Assembly: GCA_964020085.1 (NCBI GenBank)
Contig: CAXHUQ010000601.1
Span: 62,001-126,000, forward strand
Direction: 5' to 3'
Length of the DNA: 64,000 bases
DNA from: Micromussa lordhowensis
Lineage: Eukaryota; Cnidaria; Anthozoa; Scleractinia; Lobophylliidae
In this document: positions 12,700-25,183 of the stretch, piece after piece
How positions within the stretch are numbered: position 1 is the first letter of the stretch
Layout: the number at the start of each line of letters is the position of its first letter
Notes under the pieces: model-generated
The model's database searches: none
Seen by the model: only the letters and a program-made list of their open reading frames with translations
What the model was told of the DNA's origin: nothing
Translations under genes and position numbers: made by a program

Positions 12700-15600
12700 A
12701 TAGTCGGCCTACTTTTTTGAGCATTTTCCCTTGGTCCCCCCTTGGCAAAATCTCAGAAAATGGCCGATTTAGGTCTCCTTGGCAAATTTGTCATAGCTCG
12801 GCTCTCCGGGCACTTATGGAGGTGGAGTTTGCAGCAAAATGTTTGTCTATGATTGACTTCAAGTACATACTAATTAAGAGATGATGCGATTTGCGCCAGG
12901 GTGTTTTTGAAGCCCGTATAGTCGGCCTACTTTTTTGAGCATTTTCCCTTGGTCCCCCCTTGGCAAAATCTCAGAAAATGGCCGATTTAGGTCTCCTTGG
13001 CAAATTTGTCATAGCTCGGCTCTCCGGGCACTTATGGAGGCACAGTTTGCAGCAAAATGTTTGTCTATGAGTGCACTTCAAGTGCATACTAATTAGGAGA
13101 TGATGCGATTTGCGCCAGCGTGTTTTTGAAGCCCGTATAGTCAACCTACTTTTTTGAGCATTTTCCCTTGGTCCCCCCTTGGCAAAATCTCAGAAAATGG
13201 CCGATTTAGGTCTCCTTGGCAAATTTGTCATAGCTCGGCTCTCCGGGCACTTATGGAGGCGCAGTTTGCAGCACAATGTTCGTCTATGATTGCACTTCAA
13301 ATGCATACTAATTAGGAGATGATGCGATTTGCGCCAGGGTGTTTTTGAAGCCCGTATAGTCGGCCTACTTTTTTGAGCATTTTCCCTTGGTCCCCCCTTG
13401 GCAAAATCTCAGAAAATGGCCGATTTAGGTCTCCTTGGCAAATTTGTCATAGCTCGGCTCTCCGGGCACTTATGGAGGCGCAGTTTGCAGCAAAATGTTC
13501 GTCTATGATTGCACTTCAAGTGCCTACTAATTAGGAGATGATGCGATTTGCGCCAGGGTGATTTTAAAGCCCGTATAGTCGGCCTACTTTTTTGAGCATT
13601 TTCCCTTGGTCCCCTCTTGGCAAAATCTCAGAAAATGGCCGATTTAGGTCTCCTTGGCAAATTTGTTATAGCTCGGCTCTCCGGGCACTTATGGAGGCGC
13701 AGTTTGCAGCAAAATGTTCGTCTATAATTGCACTTTAAGTGCATACTAATTAGGAGATGATGCGATTTCCGCCAGGGTGTTTTTGAAGCCCGTATAGTCG
13801 GTCTACTCTTTTGAGCATTTTCCCTTGGTTCTCCCTTGGCAAAATCTCAGAAAATGGCCGATTTAGGTCTCCTTGGCAAATTTGTCATAGCTCGCCTCTC
13901 CGGGCACTTATGGAGGCGCAGTTTGCAGCAAAATGTTCGTCTATGATTGCACTTCAAGTGCATACTAATTAGGAGATGATGCAATTTGCGCCAGGGTGTT
14001 TTTGAAGCCCGTATAGTCGGCCTACTTTTTTGAGCATTTTCCCTTGGTCCCCCCTTGGCAAAATCTCAGAAAATAGCCGATTTAGGTCTCCTTGGCAAAT
14101 TTGTCATAGCTCGGCTCTCCGGGCACTTATGGAGGCGCAGTTTGCAGCAAAATGTTTGTCTATGATTGCACTTCAAGTGCATGCAAATTAGGAGATGATG
14201 CGATTTGAACCAGGGTGTTTTTGAAGCCCGTATAGTCGGCCTACTTTTTTGAGCATTTTCCCTTGGTCCCCCCTTGGCAAAATCTCAGAAAATGGCCGAT
14301 TTAGGTCTCCTTGGCAAATTTGTCATAGCTCGGCTCTCCGGGCACTTATGGAGGCGCAGTTTGCAGCAAAATGTTCGTCTATGATTGCACTTCAAGTGCA
14401 TACTAATTAGAAGATGATGCAATTTGCGCCAGGGTGTTTTTGAAGCCCGTATAGTCGGCCTACTTTTTTGAGCATTTTCCCTTGGTCCCCCCTTGGCAAA
14501 ATCTCAGAAGATGGCCGATTTAGGTCTCCTTGGCAAATTTGTCATAGCTCGGCTCTCCGGGCACTTATGGAGGCGCAGTTTGCAGCAAAATGTTCGTCTA
14601 TGATTCCACTTTAAGTGCATACTAATTAAGAGATGATGCGATTTGCGCCAGGGTGTTTTTGAAGCCCGTATAGTCGGTCTACTTTTTTGAGCATTTTCCC
14701 TTGGTCCCCCCTTGGCAAAATCTCAGAAAATGGCCGATTTAGGGGTCCTTGGCAAATTTGTCATAGCTCGGCTCTCCGGGCACTTATGGAGGCGCAGTTT
14801 GCAGCAAAATGTTTGCCTATGATTGCACTTCAAGTGCATGCTAATTAAGAGATGATGCGATTTGCGCCAGGGTGTTTTTGAAGCCCGTATAGTCGGCCTA
14901 CTTTTTTGAGCATTTTCCCTTGGTCCCCCCTTGGCAAAATCTCAGAAAATGGCCGATTTAGGTCTCCTTGGCAAATTTGTCATAGCTCGGCTCTCCAGGC
15001 ACTTATGGAGGCGCAGTTTGCAGCAAAATGTTCGTCTATGATTGCACTTCAAGTCCATACTAATTAGGAGATGATGCGATTTGCGCCAGGGTGTTTTTGA
15101 AGCTCGTATAGTCGGCCTACTTTTTTAAGCATTTTCCCTTGGTCCCCCCTTGGCAAAATCTCAGAAAATGGCCGATTTAGGTCTCCTTGGCAAATTTGTC
15201 ATAGCTCGGCTCTCCGGGCACTTATGGAGGCGCAGTTTGCAGCAAAATGTTCGTCTATGATTCCACTTTCAGTGCATACTAATTAGGAGATGATGCGATT
15301 TGCGCCAGGGTGTTTTTGAAGCCCGTATAGTCGGCCTACTTTTTTGAGCATTTTCCCTTGGTCCCCCCTTGGCAAAATCTCAGAAAATAGCCGATTTAGG
15401 TCTCCTTGGCAAATTTGTCATAGCTCGGCTCTCCGGGCACTTATGGAGGCGCAGTTTGCAGCAAAATGTTCGTCTATGATTGCACTTCAAGTGCATACTA
15501 ATTAGGAGATGATGCGATTTGCGCCAGCGTGTTTTTGAAGCCCGTATAGTCGGCCTACTTTTTTGAGCATTTTCCCTTGGTCCCCCCTTGGCAAAATCTC

Positions 15601-15983
15601 AGAAAATGGCCGATTTAGGTCTCCTTGGCAAATTTGTCATAGCTCGGCTCTCCAGGCACTTATGGAGGCGCAGTTTGCAGCAAAATGTTCGTCTATGATT
15701 GCACTTCAAGTCCATACTAATTAGGAGATGATGCGATTTGCGCCAGGGTGTTTTTGAACCTCGTATAGTCGGCCTACTTTTTTGAGCATTTTCCCTTGGT
15801 CCCCCCTTGGCAAAATCTCAGAAAATGGCCGATTTAGGTCTCCTTGGCAAATTTGTCATAGCTCGGCTCTCCGGGCACTTATGGAGGCGCAGTTTGCAGC
15901 AAAATGTTCGTCTATGATTCCACTTTAAGTGCATACTAATTAGGAGATGATGCGATTTGCGCCAGGGTGTTTTTGAAGCCCGT

Positions 15984-16202
15984 ATAGTCGGCCTACTTTT
16001 TTGAGCATTTTCCCTTGGTCCCCCCTTGGCAAAATCTCAGAAAATGGCCGATTTAGGTCTCCTTGGCAAATTTGTCATAGCTCGGCTCTCCGGGCACTTA
16101 TGGAGGCGCAGTTTGCAGCAAAATGTTCGTCTATGATTGCACTTCAAGTGCATACTAATTAGGAGATGATGCGATTTGCGCCAGGGTGTTTTTGAAGCCC
16201 GT
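15984..16202. repeat. Reference monomer, matches the consensus
   Basis: This 219-bp monomer carries the commonest base at every position I compared, so it serves as the reference. Landmarks by monomer position are: a T6 tract at 14-19; CCTTGG at 30-35, 41-46 and 78-83; CCTTGGCAAA at 41-50 and again at 78-87; GGCCGATTTAGG across 63-74; an AAATTT core at 85-90; a 7-1-7 dyad at 155-169; and a T5 tract at 206-210. CpG sites lie at 6, 66, 100, 108, 124, 145, 189, 196 and 217. The length is 3 x 73, so reading frames are kept from monomer to monomer, but stops in every frame prevent a long open frame. Confidence 0.95.
16138..16152. other. Dyad-symmetric element in each monomer (example)
   Basis: TGCACTT and AAGTGCA are exact reverse complements around one central base, giving a 15-bp near-palindrome at monomer positions 155-169. 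The same element is present in most monomers. The central base is C in most and T in a sizeable minority, and both forms keep the arms intact. Some groups have a broken arm: ATTCCACTT types (for example in 15765-15983), AAGTCCAT types (in 15546-15764) and AAGCGC types (in 19706-19924). I saw no compensating change in the opposite arm, so the sequence does not prove selection on pairing. It could be a binding site, a cruciform-prone site or chance symmetry. Confidence 0.8.
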
Positions 16203-19200
16203 ATAGTCGGCCTACTTTTTTGAGCATTTTCCCTTGGTCCCCCCTTGGCAAAATCTCAGAAAATGGCCGATTTAGGTCTCCTTGGCAAATTTGTCATAGC
16301 TCGGCTCTCCGGGCACTTATGGAGGCGCAGTTTGCAGCAAAATGTTCGTCTACGATTGCACTTCAAGTGCATACAAATTAGGAGATGATGCAATTTGCGC
16401 CAGGGGGTTTTTGAAGCCCGTATAGTCGGCCTACTTTTTTGAGCATTTTCCCTTGGTCCCCCCTTGGCAAAATCTCAGAAAATGGCCGATTTAGGTCTCC
16501 TTGGCAAATTTGTCATAGCTCGGCTCTCCGGGCACTTATGGAGGCGCAGTTTGCAGCAAAATGTTCGTCTATGATTGCACTTCAAGTGCATACTAATTAG
16601 GAGATGATGCAATTTGCGTCACGGTGTTTTTGAAGCCCGTATAGTCGGCCTACTTTTTTGAGCATTTTCCCTTGGTCCCCCCTTGGCAAAATCTCAGAAA
16701 ATGGCCGATTTAGGTCTCCTTGGCAAATTTGTCATAGCTCGGCTCTCCGGGCACTTATGGAGGCGCAGTTTGCAGCAAAATGTTTGCCTATGATTGCACT
16801 TCAAGTGCATGCTAATTAAGAGATGATGCGATTTGCGCCAGGGTGTTTTTGAAGCCCGTATAGTCGGCGTACTTTTTTGAGCATTTTCCCTTGGTCCCCC
16901 CTTGGCAAAATCTCAGAAAATGGCCGATTTAGGTCTCCTTGGCAAATTTGTCATAGCTCGGCTCTCCAGGCACTTATGGAGGCGCAGTTTGCAGCAAAAT
17001 GTTCGTCTATGATTGCACTTCAAGTCCATACTAATTAGGAGATGATGCGATTTGCGCCAGGGTGTTTTTGAAGCTCGTATAGTCGGCCTACTTTTTTGAG
17101 CATTTTCCCTTGGTCCCCCCTTGGCAAAATCTCAGAAAATGGCCGATTTAGGTCTCCTTGGCAAATTTTTCATAGCTCGGCTCTCCGGGCACTTATGGAG
17201 GCGCAGTTTGCAGCAAAATGTTCGTCTATGATTCCATTTTAAGTGCATACTAATTAGGAGATGATGCGATTTGCGCCAGGGTGTTTTTGAAGCCCGTATA
17301 GTCGGCCTACTTTTTTGAGCATTTTCCCTTGGTCCCCCCTTGGCAAAATCTCAGAAAATAGCCGATTTAGGTCTCCTTGGCAAATTTGTCATAGCTCGGC
17401 TCTCCGGGCACTTATGGAGGCGCAGTTTGCAGAAAAATGTTCGTCTATGATTGCACTTCAAGTGCATACTAATTAGGAGATGATGCGATTTGCGCCAGGG
17501 TGTTTTTGAAGCCCGTATAGTCGGCCTACTTTTTTGAGCATTTTCCCTTGGTCCCCCCTTGGCAAAATCTCAGAAAATGGCCGATTTAGGTCTCCTTGGC
17601 AAATTTGTCATAGCTCGGCTCTCCAGGCACTTATGGAGGCGCAGTTTGCAGCAAAATGTTCGTCTATGATTGCACTTCAAGTCCATACTAATTAGGAGAT
17701 GATGCGATTTGCGCCAGGGTGTTTTTGAAGCTCGTATAGTCGGCCTACTTTTTTGAGCATTTTCCCTTGGTCCCCCCTTGGCAAAATCTCAGAAAATGGC
17801 CGATTTAGGTCTCCTTGGCAAATTTGTCATAGCTCGGCTCTCCGGTCACTTATGGAGGCGCAGTTTGCAGCAAAATGTTCGTCTATGATTGCACTTCAAG
17901 TGCATTTTAATTAGGAGATGATGCGATTTGCGCCAGGGTGTTTTTGAAGCCCGTATAGTCGGCCTACTTTTTTGAGCATTTTCCCTTGGTCCCCCCTTGG
18001 CAAAATCTCAGAAAATGGCCGATTTAGGTCTCCTTGGCAAATTTGTCATAGCTCGGCTCTCCGGGCACTTATGGAGGCGCAGTTTGCAGCAAAATGTTCG
18101 TCTATGATTGCACTTCAAGTGCATTCAAATTAGGAGATGATGCAATTTGCGCCAGGGGGTTTTTGAAGCCCGTATAGTCGGCCTACTTTTATGAGCATTT
18201 TCCCTTGTTCCCCCCTTGGCAAAATCTCAGAAAATGGCCGATTTAGGTCTCCTTGGCAAATTTGTCATAGCTCGGCTCTCCGGGCACTTATGGAGGCGCA
18301 GTTTGCAGCAAAATGTTCGTCTATGATTGCACTTCAAGTGCATACTAATTAGGAGATGATGCAATTTGCGCCAGGGTGTTTTCTATGCCCGTATAGTCGA
18401 CCTACTTTTCTGAGCATTTTCCCTTGGTCCCCCCTTGGCAAAATCTCAGAAAATGGCCGATTTAGGTCTCCTTGGCAAATTTGTCATAGCTCGGCTTTCC
18501 GGGCACTTATGGAGGCGCAGTTTGCAGCAAAATGTTCGTCTATGATTGCACTTCAAGTGCATACTAATTAGGAGATGATGCAATTTGCGTCAGGGTGTTT
18601 TTGAAGCCCGTATAGTCGGCCTACTTTTTTGAGCATTTTCCCTTGGTCCCCCCTTGGCAAAATCTCAGAAAATGGCCGATTTAGGTCTCCTTGGCAAATT
18701 TGTCATAGCTCGGCTCTCCAGGCACTTATGGAGGCGCAGTTTGCAGCAAAATGTTCGTCTATGATTGCACTTCAAGTCCATACTAATTAGGAGATGATGC
18801 GATTTGCGCCAGGGTGTTTTTGAAGCTCGTATAGTCGGCCTACTTTTTTGAGCATTTTCCCTTGGTCCCCCCTTGGCAAAATCTCAGAAAATGGCCGATT
18901 TAAGTCTCCTTGGCAAATTTGTCATAGCTCGGCTCTCCGGGCACTTATGAAGGCGCAGTTTGCAGCAAAATGTTCGTCTATGATTCCACTTTAAGTGCAT
19001 ACTAATCAGGAGATGATGCGATTTGCGCCAGGGTGTTTTTGAAGCCCGTATAGTCGGCCTACTTTTTTGAGCATTTTCCCTTGGTCCCCCCTTGGCAAAA
19101 TCTCAGAATATGGCCGATTTAGGTCTCCTTGGCAAATTTGTCATAGCTCGGCTCTCCGGGCACTTATGGAGGCGCAGTTTGCAGCAAAATGTTCGTCTAT

Positions 19201-19487
19201 GATTGCACTTCAAGTGCACACTAATTAGGAGATGATGCGATTTGCGCGAGGGTGTTTTTGAAGCCCGTATAGTCGGCCTACTTTTTTGAGCATTTTCCCT
19301 TGGTCCCCCCTTGGCAAAATCTCAGAAAATGGCCGATTTAGGTCTCCTTGGCAAATTTGTCATAGCTCGGCTCTCAGGGCACTTATGGAGGCGCAGTTTG
19401 CAGCAAAATGTTCGTCTATGATTGCACTTCAAGTGCATACTAATTAGGAGATGATGCGATTTGCGCCAGGGTGTTTTTGAAGCCCGT

Positions 19488-20801
19488 ATAGTCGGCCTAC
19501 TTTTTTGAGCATTTTCCCTTGGTCCCCCCTTGGCAAAATCTCAGAAAATGCCGATTTAGGTCTCCTTGGCAAATTTGTCATAGCTCGGCTCTCCGGGCAC
19601 TTATGGAGGCGCAGTTTGCAGCAAAATGTTCGTCTATGATTGCACTTCAAGTGCACACTAATTACGAGATGATGCGATTTGCGCCAGGGTGTTTTTGAAG
19701 CCCGTATAGTCGGCCTACTTTTTTGAGCATTTTCCCTTGGTCCCCCCTTGGCAAAATCTCAGAAAATGGCCGATTTAGGTCTCCTTGGCAAATTTGTCAT
19801 AGCTCGGCTCTCCGGGCACTTATGGAGGCGCAGTTTGCAGCAAAATGTTTGTCTATGATTGCACTTTAAGCGCATACTAATTAGGAGATGATGCGATTTG
19901 CGCCAGGGTGTTTTTGAAGCCCGTATAGTCGGCCTACTTTTTTGAGCATTTTCCCTTGGTCCCCCCTTGGCAAAATCTCAGAAAATGGCCGATTTACGTC
20001 TCCTTGGCAAATTTGTCATAGCTCGGCTCTCCGGGCACTTATGGAGGCGCAGTTTGCAGCAAAATGTTCGTCTATGATTGCACTTCAAGTGCATACTAAT
20101 TAGGAGATAATGGGATTTGCGCCAGGGTGTTTTTGAAGCCCGTATAGTCGGCCTACTTTTCTGAGCATTTTCCCTTGGTCCCCACTTGGCAAAATCTCAG
20201 AAAATGGCCGATTTAGGTCTCCTTGGCAAATTTGTCATAGCTCGGCTCTCCGGGCACTTATGGAGGCGCAGTTTGCAGCAAAATGTTCGTCTATGATTGC
20301 ACTTCAAGTGCATACTAATTAGGAGATGATGCGATTTGCGGCAGGGTGTTTTTGAAGCCCGTATAGTCGGCCTACTTTTTTGAGCATTTTCGCTTGGTCC
20401 CCCCCTTGGCAAAATCTCAGAAAATGGCCGATTTAGGTCTCCATGGCAAATTTGTCATAGCTCGGCTCTCCGGGCACTTATGGAGGCGCAGTTTGCAGCA
20501 AAATGTTTGTCTATGATTGCACTTCAAGTGCATACTAATTAGGAGATGATGCGATTTGCGACAGGGTGTTTTTGTAGCCCGTATATTCGGCCTACTTTTT
20601 TGAGCATTTTCCCTTGGTCCCCCCTTGGCAAAATCTCAGAAAATGGCCGATTTAGGTCTCCTTGGCAAATTTGTCATAGCTCGGCTCTCCGGGCACTTAT
20701 GGAGGCGCAGTTTGCAGCAAAATGTTCGTCTATGATTGCACTTTAAGTGCATACTAATTAGGAGATGATGCGATTTGCGCCAGGGTGTTTTTGAAGCCCG
20801 T
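19488..20801. repeat. Block C six-monomer segment, copy 1
   Basis: Six monomers, in order: GAAAATGCCG (218 bp, one G lost), TTTAAGCGC, TTTACGTCTCC, TTTTCTGAGC with CCCCACTTGG, the 220-bp TTCGCTTGG/CTCCATGGC monomer with an extra C, and a monomer entered through GTATATTCGG. The series repeats 1533 bp further on at 21021. The monomer after it (20802) differs from its counterpart at 22335, so the duplicated tract is about 1.3 kb at a 1.5-kb spacing. Confidence 0.83.
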
Positions 20802-21020
20802 ATAGTCGGCCTACTTTTTTGAGCATTTTCCCTTGGTCCCCCCTTGGCAAAATCTCAGAAAATGGCCGATTTAGGTCTCCTTGGCAAATTTGTCATAGCT
20901 CGGCTCTCCGGGCACTTATGGAGGCGCAGTTTGCAGCAAAATGTTCGTCTATGATTGCACTTCAAGTGCAAACTAATTAGGAGATAATGCGATTTGCGCC
21001 AGGGTGTTTTTGAAGCCCGT

Positions 21021-22334
21021 ATAGTCGGCCTACTTTTTTGAGCATTTTCCCTTGGTCCCCCCTTGGCAAAATCTCAGAAAATGCCGATTTAGGTCTCCTT
21101 GGCAAATTTGTCATAGCTCGGCTCTCCGGGCACTTATGGAGGCGCAGTTTGCAGCAAAATGTTCGTCTATGATTGCACTTCAAGTGCACACTAATTACGA
21201 GATGATGCGATTTGCGCCAGGGTGTTTTTGAAGCCCGTATAGTCGGCCTACTTTTTTGAGCATTTTCCCTTGGTCCCCCCTTGGCAAAATCTCAGAAAAT
21301 GGCCGATTTAGGTCTCCTTGGCAAATTTGTCATAGCTCGGCTCTCCGGGCACTTATGGAGGCGCAGTTTGCAGCAAAATGTTTGTCTATGATTGCACTTT
21401 AAGCGCATACTAATTAGGAGATGATGCGATTTGCGCCAGGGTGTTTTTGAAGCCCGTATAGTCGGCCTACTTTTTTGAGCATTTTCCCTTGGTCCCCCCT
21501 TGGCAAAATCTCAGAAAATGGCCGATTTACGTCTCCTTGGCAAATTTGTCATAGCTCGGCTCTCCGGGCACTTATGGAGGCGCAGTTTGCAGCAAAATGT
21601 TCGTCTATGATTGCACTTCAAGTGCATACTAATTAGGAGATAATGGGATTTGCGCCAGGGTGTTTCTGAAGCCCGTATAGTCGGCCTACTTTTCTGAGCA
21701 TTTTCCCTTGGTCCCCACTTGGCAAAATCTCAGAAAATGGCCGATTTAGGTCTCCTTGGCAAATTTGTCATAGCTCGGCTCTCCGGGCACTTATGGAGGC
21801 GCAGTTTGCAGCAAAATGTTCGTCTATGATTGCACTTCAAGTGCATACTAATTAGGAGATGATGCGATTTGCGCCAGGGTGTTTTTGAAGCCCGTATAGT
21901 CGGCCTACTTTTTTGAGCATTTTCGCTTGGTCCCCCCCTTGGCAAAATCTCAGAAAATGGCCGATTTAGGTCTCCATGGCAAATTTGTCATAGCTCGGCT
22001 CTCCGGGCACTTATGGAGGCGCAGTTTGCAGCAAAATGTTTGTCTATGATTGCACTTCAAGTGCATACTAATTAGGAGATGATGCGATTTGCGACAGGGT
22101 GTTTTTGAAGCCCGTATATTCGGCCTACTTTTTTGAGCATTTTCCCTTGGTCCCCCCTTGGCAAAATCTCAGAAAATGGCCGATTTAGGTCTCCTTGGCA
22201 AATTTGTCATAGCTCGGCTCTCCGGGCACTTATGGAGGCGCAGTTTGCAGCAAAATGTTCGTCTATGATTGCACTTTAAGTGCATACTAATTAGGAGATG
22301 ATGCGATTTGCGCCAGGGTGTTTTTGAAGCCCGT
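21021..22334. repeat. Block C six-monomer segment, copy 2
   Basis: Second copy of the segment at 19488-20801, offset 1533. It includes the same one-base deletion (monomer 21021-21238) and the same one-base insertion (21896-22115). Small differences are GTTTCTGAAG against GTTTTTGAAG at the third junction, and GCGCCAGG against GCGGCAGG in the fourth monomer. Shared indels in both copies argue that these single-base length changes are real and not random base-calling errors. Confidence 0.83.
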
Positions 22335-25183
22335 ATAGTCGGCCTACTTTTTTGAGCATTTTCCCTTGGTCCCCCCTTGGCAAAATCTCAGAAAATGGCC
22401 GATTTAGGTCTCCTTTGCAAATTTGTCATAGCTCGGCTCTCCGGGCACTTATGGAGGCGCAGTTTGCAGCAAAATGTTCGTCTATGATTGCACTTCAGGT
22501 GCATACTAATTAGGAGATGATGCGATTTGCGCCAGGGTGTTTTTGAAGCCCGTATAGTCGGCCTACTTTTTTGAGCATTTTCCCTTGGTCCCCCCTTGGC
22601 AAAATCTCAGAAAATGGCCGATTTAGGTCTCCTTGGCAAATTTGTCATAGCTCGGCTCTCCGGGCACTTATGGAGGCGCAGTTTGCAGCAAAATGTTCGT
22701 CTATGATTGCACTTCAAGTGCATACTAATTAGGAGATGATGCGATTTGCGCCAGGGTGTTTTTGAAGCCCGTATAGTCGGCCTACTTTTCTGAGCATTTT
22801 CCCTTGGTCCCCACTTGGCAAAATCTCAGAAAATGGCCGATTTAGGTCTCCTTGGCAAATTTGTCATAGCTCGGCTCTCCGGGCACTTATGGAGGCGCAG
22901 TTTGTAGCAAAATGTTCGTCTATGATTGCACTTCAAGTGCATACTAATTAGGAGATGATGCGATTTGCGCCAGGGTGTTTTTGAAGCCCGTATAGTCGGC
23001 CTACTTTTTTGAGCATTTTCGCTTGGTCCCCCCCTTGGCAAAATCTCAGAAAATGGCCGATTTAGGTCTCCATGGCAAATTTGTCATAGCTCGGCTCTCC
23101 GGGCACTTATGGAGGCGCAGTTTGCAGCAAAATGTTTGTCTATGATTGCACTTCAAGTGCATACTAATTAGGAGATGATGCGATTTGCGACAGGGTGTTT
23201 TTGAAGCCCTTATATTCGGCCTACTTTTTTGAGCATTTTCCCTTGGTCCCCCCTTGGCAAAATCTCAGAAAATGGCCGATTTAGGTCTCCTTGGCAAATT
23301 TGTCATAGCTCGGCTCTCCGGGCACTTATGGAGGCGCAGTTTGCAGCAAAATGTTCGTCTATGATTGCACTTTAAGTGCTTACTAATTAGGAGATGATGC
23401 GATTTGCGCCAGGGTGTTTTTGAAGCCCGTATAGTCGGCCTACTTTTTTGAGCATTTTCCCTTGGTCCCCCCTTGGCAAAATCTCAGAAAATGGCCGATT
23501 TAGGTCTCCTTGGCAAATTTGTCATAGCTCGGCTCTCCGGGCACTTATGGAGGCGCAGTTTGCAGCAAAATGTTCGTCTATGATTGCACTTCAAGTGCAT
23601 GCTAATTAGGAGATGATGCGATTTGCGCCAGGGTGTTTTTGAAGCCCGTATAGTCGGCCTACTTTTTTGAGCATTTTCCCTTGGTCCCCCCCTGGCAAAA
23701 TCTCAGAAAATGGCCGATTTAGGTCTCCTTGGCAAATTTGTCATAGCTCGGCTCTCCGGGCACTTATGGAGGCGCAGTTTGCAGCAAAATGTTCGTCTAT
23801 GATTGCACTTTAAGTGCATACTAATTAGGAGATGATGCGATTTGCGCCAGGGTGTTTTTGAAGCCCGTATAGTCGGCCTACTTTTTTGAGCATTTTCCCT
23901 TGGTCCCCCCTTGGCAAAATCTCAGAAAATGGCCGATTTAGGTCTCCTTTGCAAATTTGTCATAGCTCGGCTCTCCGGGCACTTATGGAGGCGCAGTTTG
24001 CAGCAAAATGTTCGTCTATGATTGCACTTCAAGTGCATACTAATTAAGAGATGATGCGATTTGCGCCAGGGTGTTTTTGAAGCCCGTATAGTCGGCCTAC
24101 TTTTTTGAGCATTTTCCCTTGGTCCCCCCTTGGCAAAATCTCAGAAAATGGCCGATTTAGGTCTCCTTTGCAAATTTGTCATAGCTCGGCTCTCCGGGCA
24201 CTTATGGAGGCGCAGTTTGCAGCAAAATGTTCGTCTATGATTGCACTTCAAGTGCATACTAATTAAGAGATGATGCGATTTGCGCCAGGGTGTTTTTGAA
24301 GCCCGTATAGTCGGCCTACTTTTTTGAGCATTTTCCCTTGGTCCCCCCTTGGCAAAATCTCAGAAAATGGCCGATTTAGGTCTCCTTGGCAAATTTGTCA
24401 TAGCTCGGCTCTCCGGGCACTTATGGAGGCGCAGTTTGCAGCAAAATGTTCGTCTATGATTGCACTTCAAGTGCATACTAATTAGGAGATGATGCGATTT
24501 GCGCCAGGGTGTTTTTGAAGCCCGTATAGTCGGCCTACTTTTCTGAGCATTTTCCCTTGGTCCCCACTTGGCAAAATCTCAGAAAATGGCCGATTTAGGT
24601 CTCCTTGGCAAATTTGTCATAGCTCGGCTCTCCGGGCACTTATGGAGGCGCAGTTTGCAGCAAAATGTTCGTCTATGATTGCACTTCAAGTGCATACTAA
24701 TTAGGAGATGATGCGATTTGCGCCAGGGTGTTTCTGAAGCCCGTATAGTCGGCCTACTTTTTTGAGCATTTTCGCTTGGTCCCCCCCTTGGCAAAATCTC
24801 AGAAAATGGCCGATTTAGGTCTCCATGGCAAATTTGTCATAGCTCGGCTCTCCGGGCACTTATGGAGGCGCAGTTTGCAGCAAAATGTTTGTCTATGATT
24901 GCACTTCAAGTGCATACTAATTAGGAGATGATGCGATTTGCGACAGGGTGTTTTTGAAGCCCGTATATTCGGCCTACTTTTTTGAGCATTTTCCCTTGGT
25001 CCCCCCTTGGCAAAATCTCAGAAAATGGCCGATTTAGGTCTCCTTGGCAAATTTGTCATAGCTCGGCTCTCCGGGCACTTATGGAGGCGCAGTTTGCAGC
25101 AAAATGTTCGTCTATGATTGCACTTTAAGTGCTTACTAATTAGGAGATGATGCAATTTGCGCCAGGGTGTTTTTGAAGCCCGT
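22335..25183. repeat. Rest of block C, 1753-bp spaced cassette
   Basis: The cassette TTTTCTGAGC/CCCCACTTGG, TTCGCTTGG/CTCCATGGC, GTATATTCGG/TTTAAGTGC first seen at 20144 and 21677 recurs at 22773 and 24526. The monomers from 22554 and from 24307 match at an offset of 1753 (eight monomers plus one base) for about four monomers, including a GTGCTTACTAATT variant. Between them, 23869 and 24088 are two successive monomers with identical diagnostic changes (CTCCTTTGC and AATTAAGAG), which looks like a single-monomer duplication. Confidence 0.8.

Larger units (their letters stand above)
12700..19487. repeat. Array block B, three-monomer motifs
   Basis: 31 monomers. A diagnostic trio recurs: a monomer with CTCCAGGCAC, AAGTCCATAC and a right end GAAGCTCG or GAACCTCG; then one with ATTCCACTT or ATTCCATTTT; then one with AAAATAGCCGATT. 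The trio starts at 14889, 15546, 16860 and 17517, in part incomplete; 14889 to 15546 and 16860 to 17517 are each 657 bp (3 x 219). Other marks are GCACAATG (13137 monomer), TGATTTTAAAGCC, GATTTCCGCC, GCAATTTGCG, GGCGTAC (16860) and TTTCTATGCCC (18174). Block B' repeats nearly all of these in the same order. I see nothing but satellite here. Confidence 0.85.

Noticed and set aside
16138..16152. Bacterial-type rho-independent terminator formed by the dyad
   Set aside because: The arms are only 7 bp with a one-base loop, which cannot form an RNA hairpin, and no T tract follows directly. The setting is eukaryotic satellite.
15984..16202. CENP-B box
   Set aside because: I compared GTTCGTCTATGATTGCA and the reverse strand of CCCGTATAGTCGGCC with the core NTTCGNNNNANNCGGGN. 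Each matches only about half of the fixed positions, so no functional box is supported.
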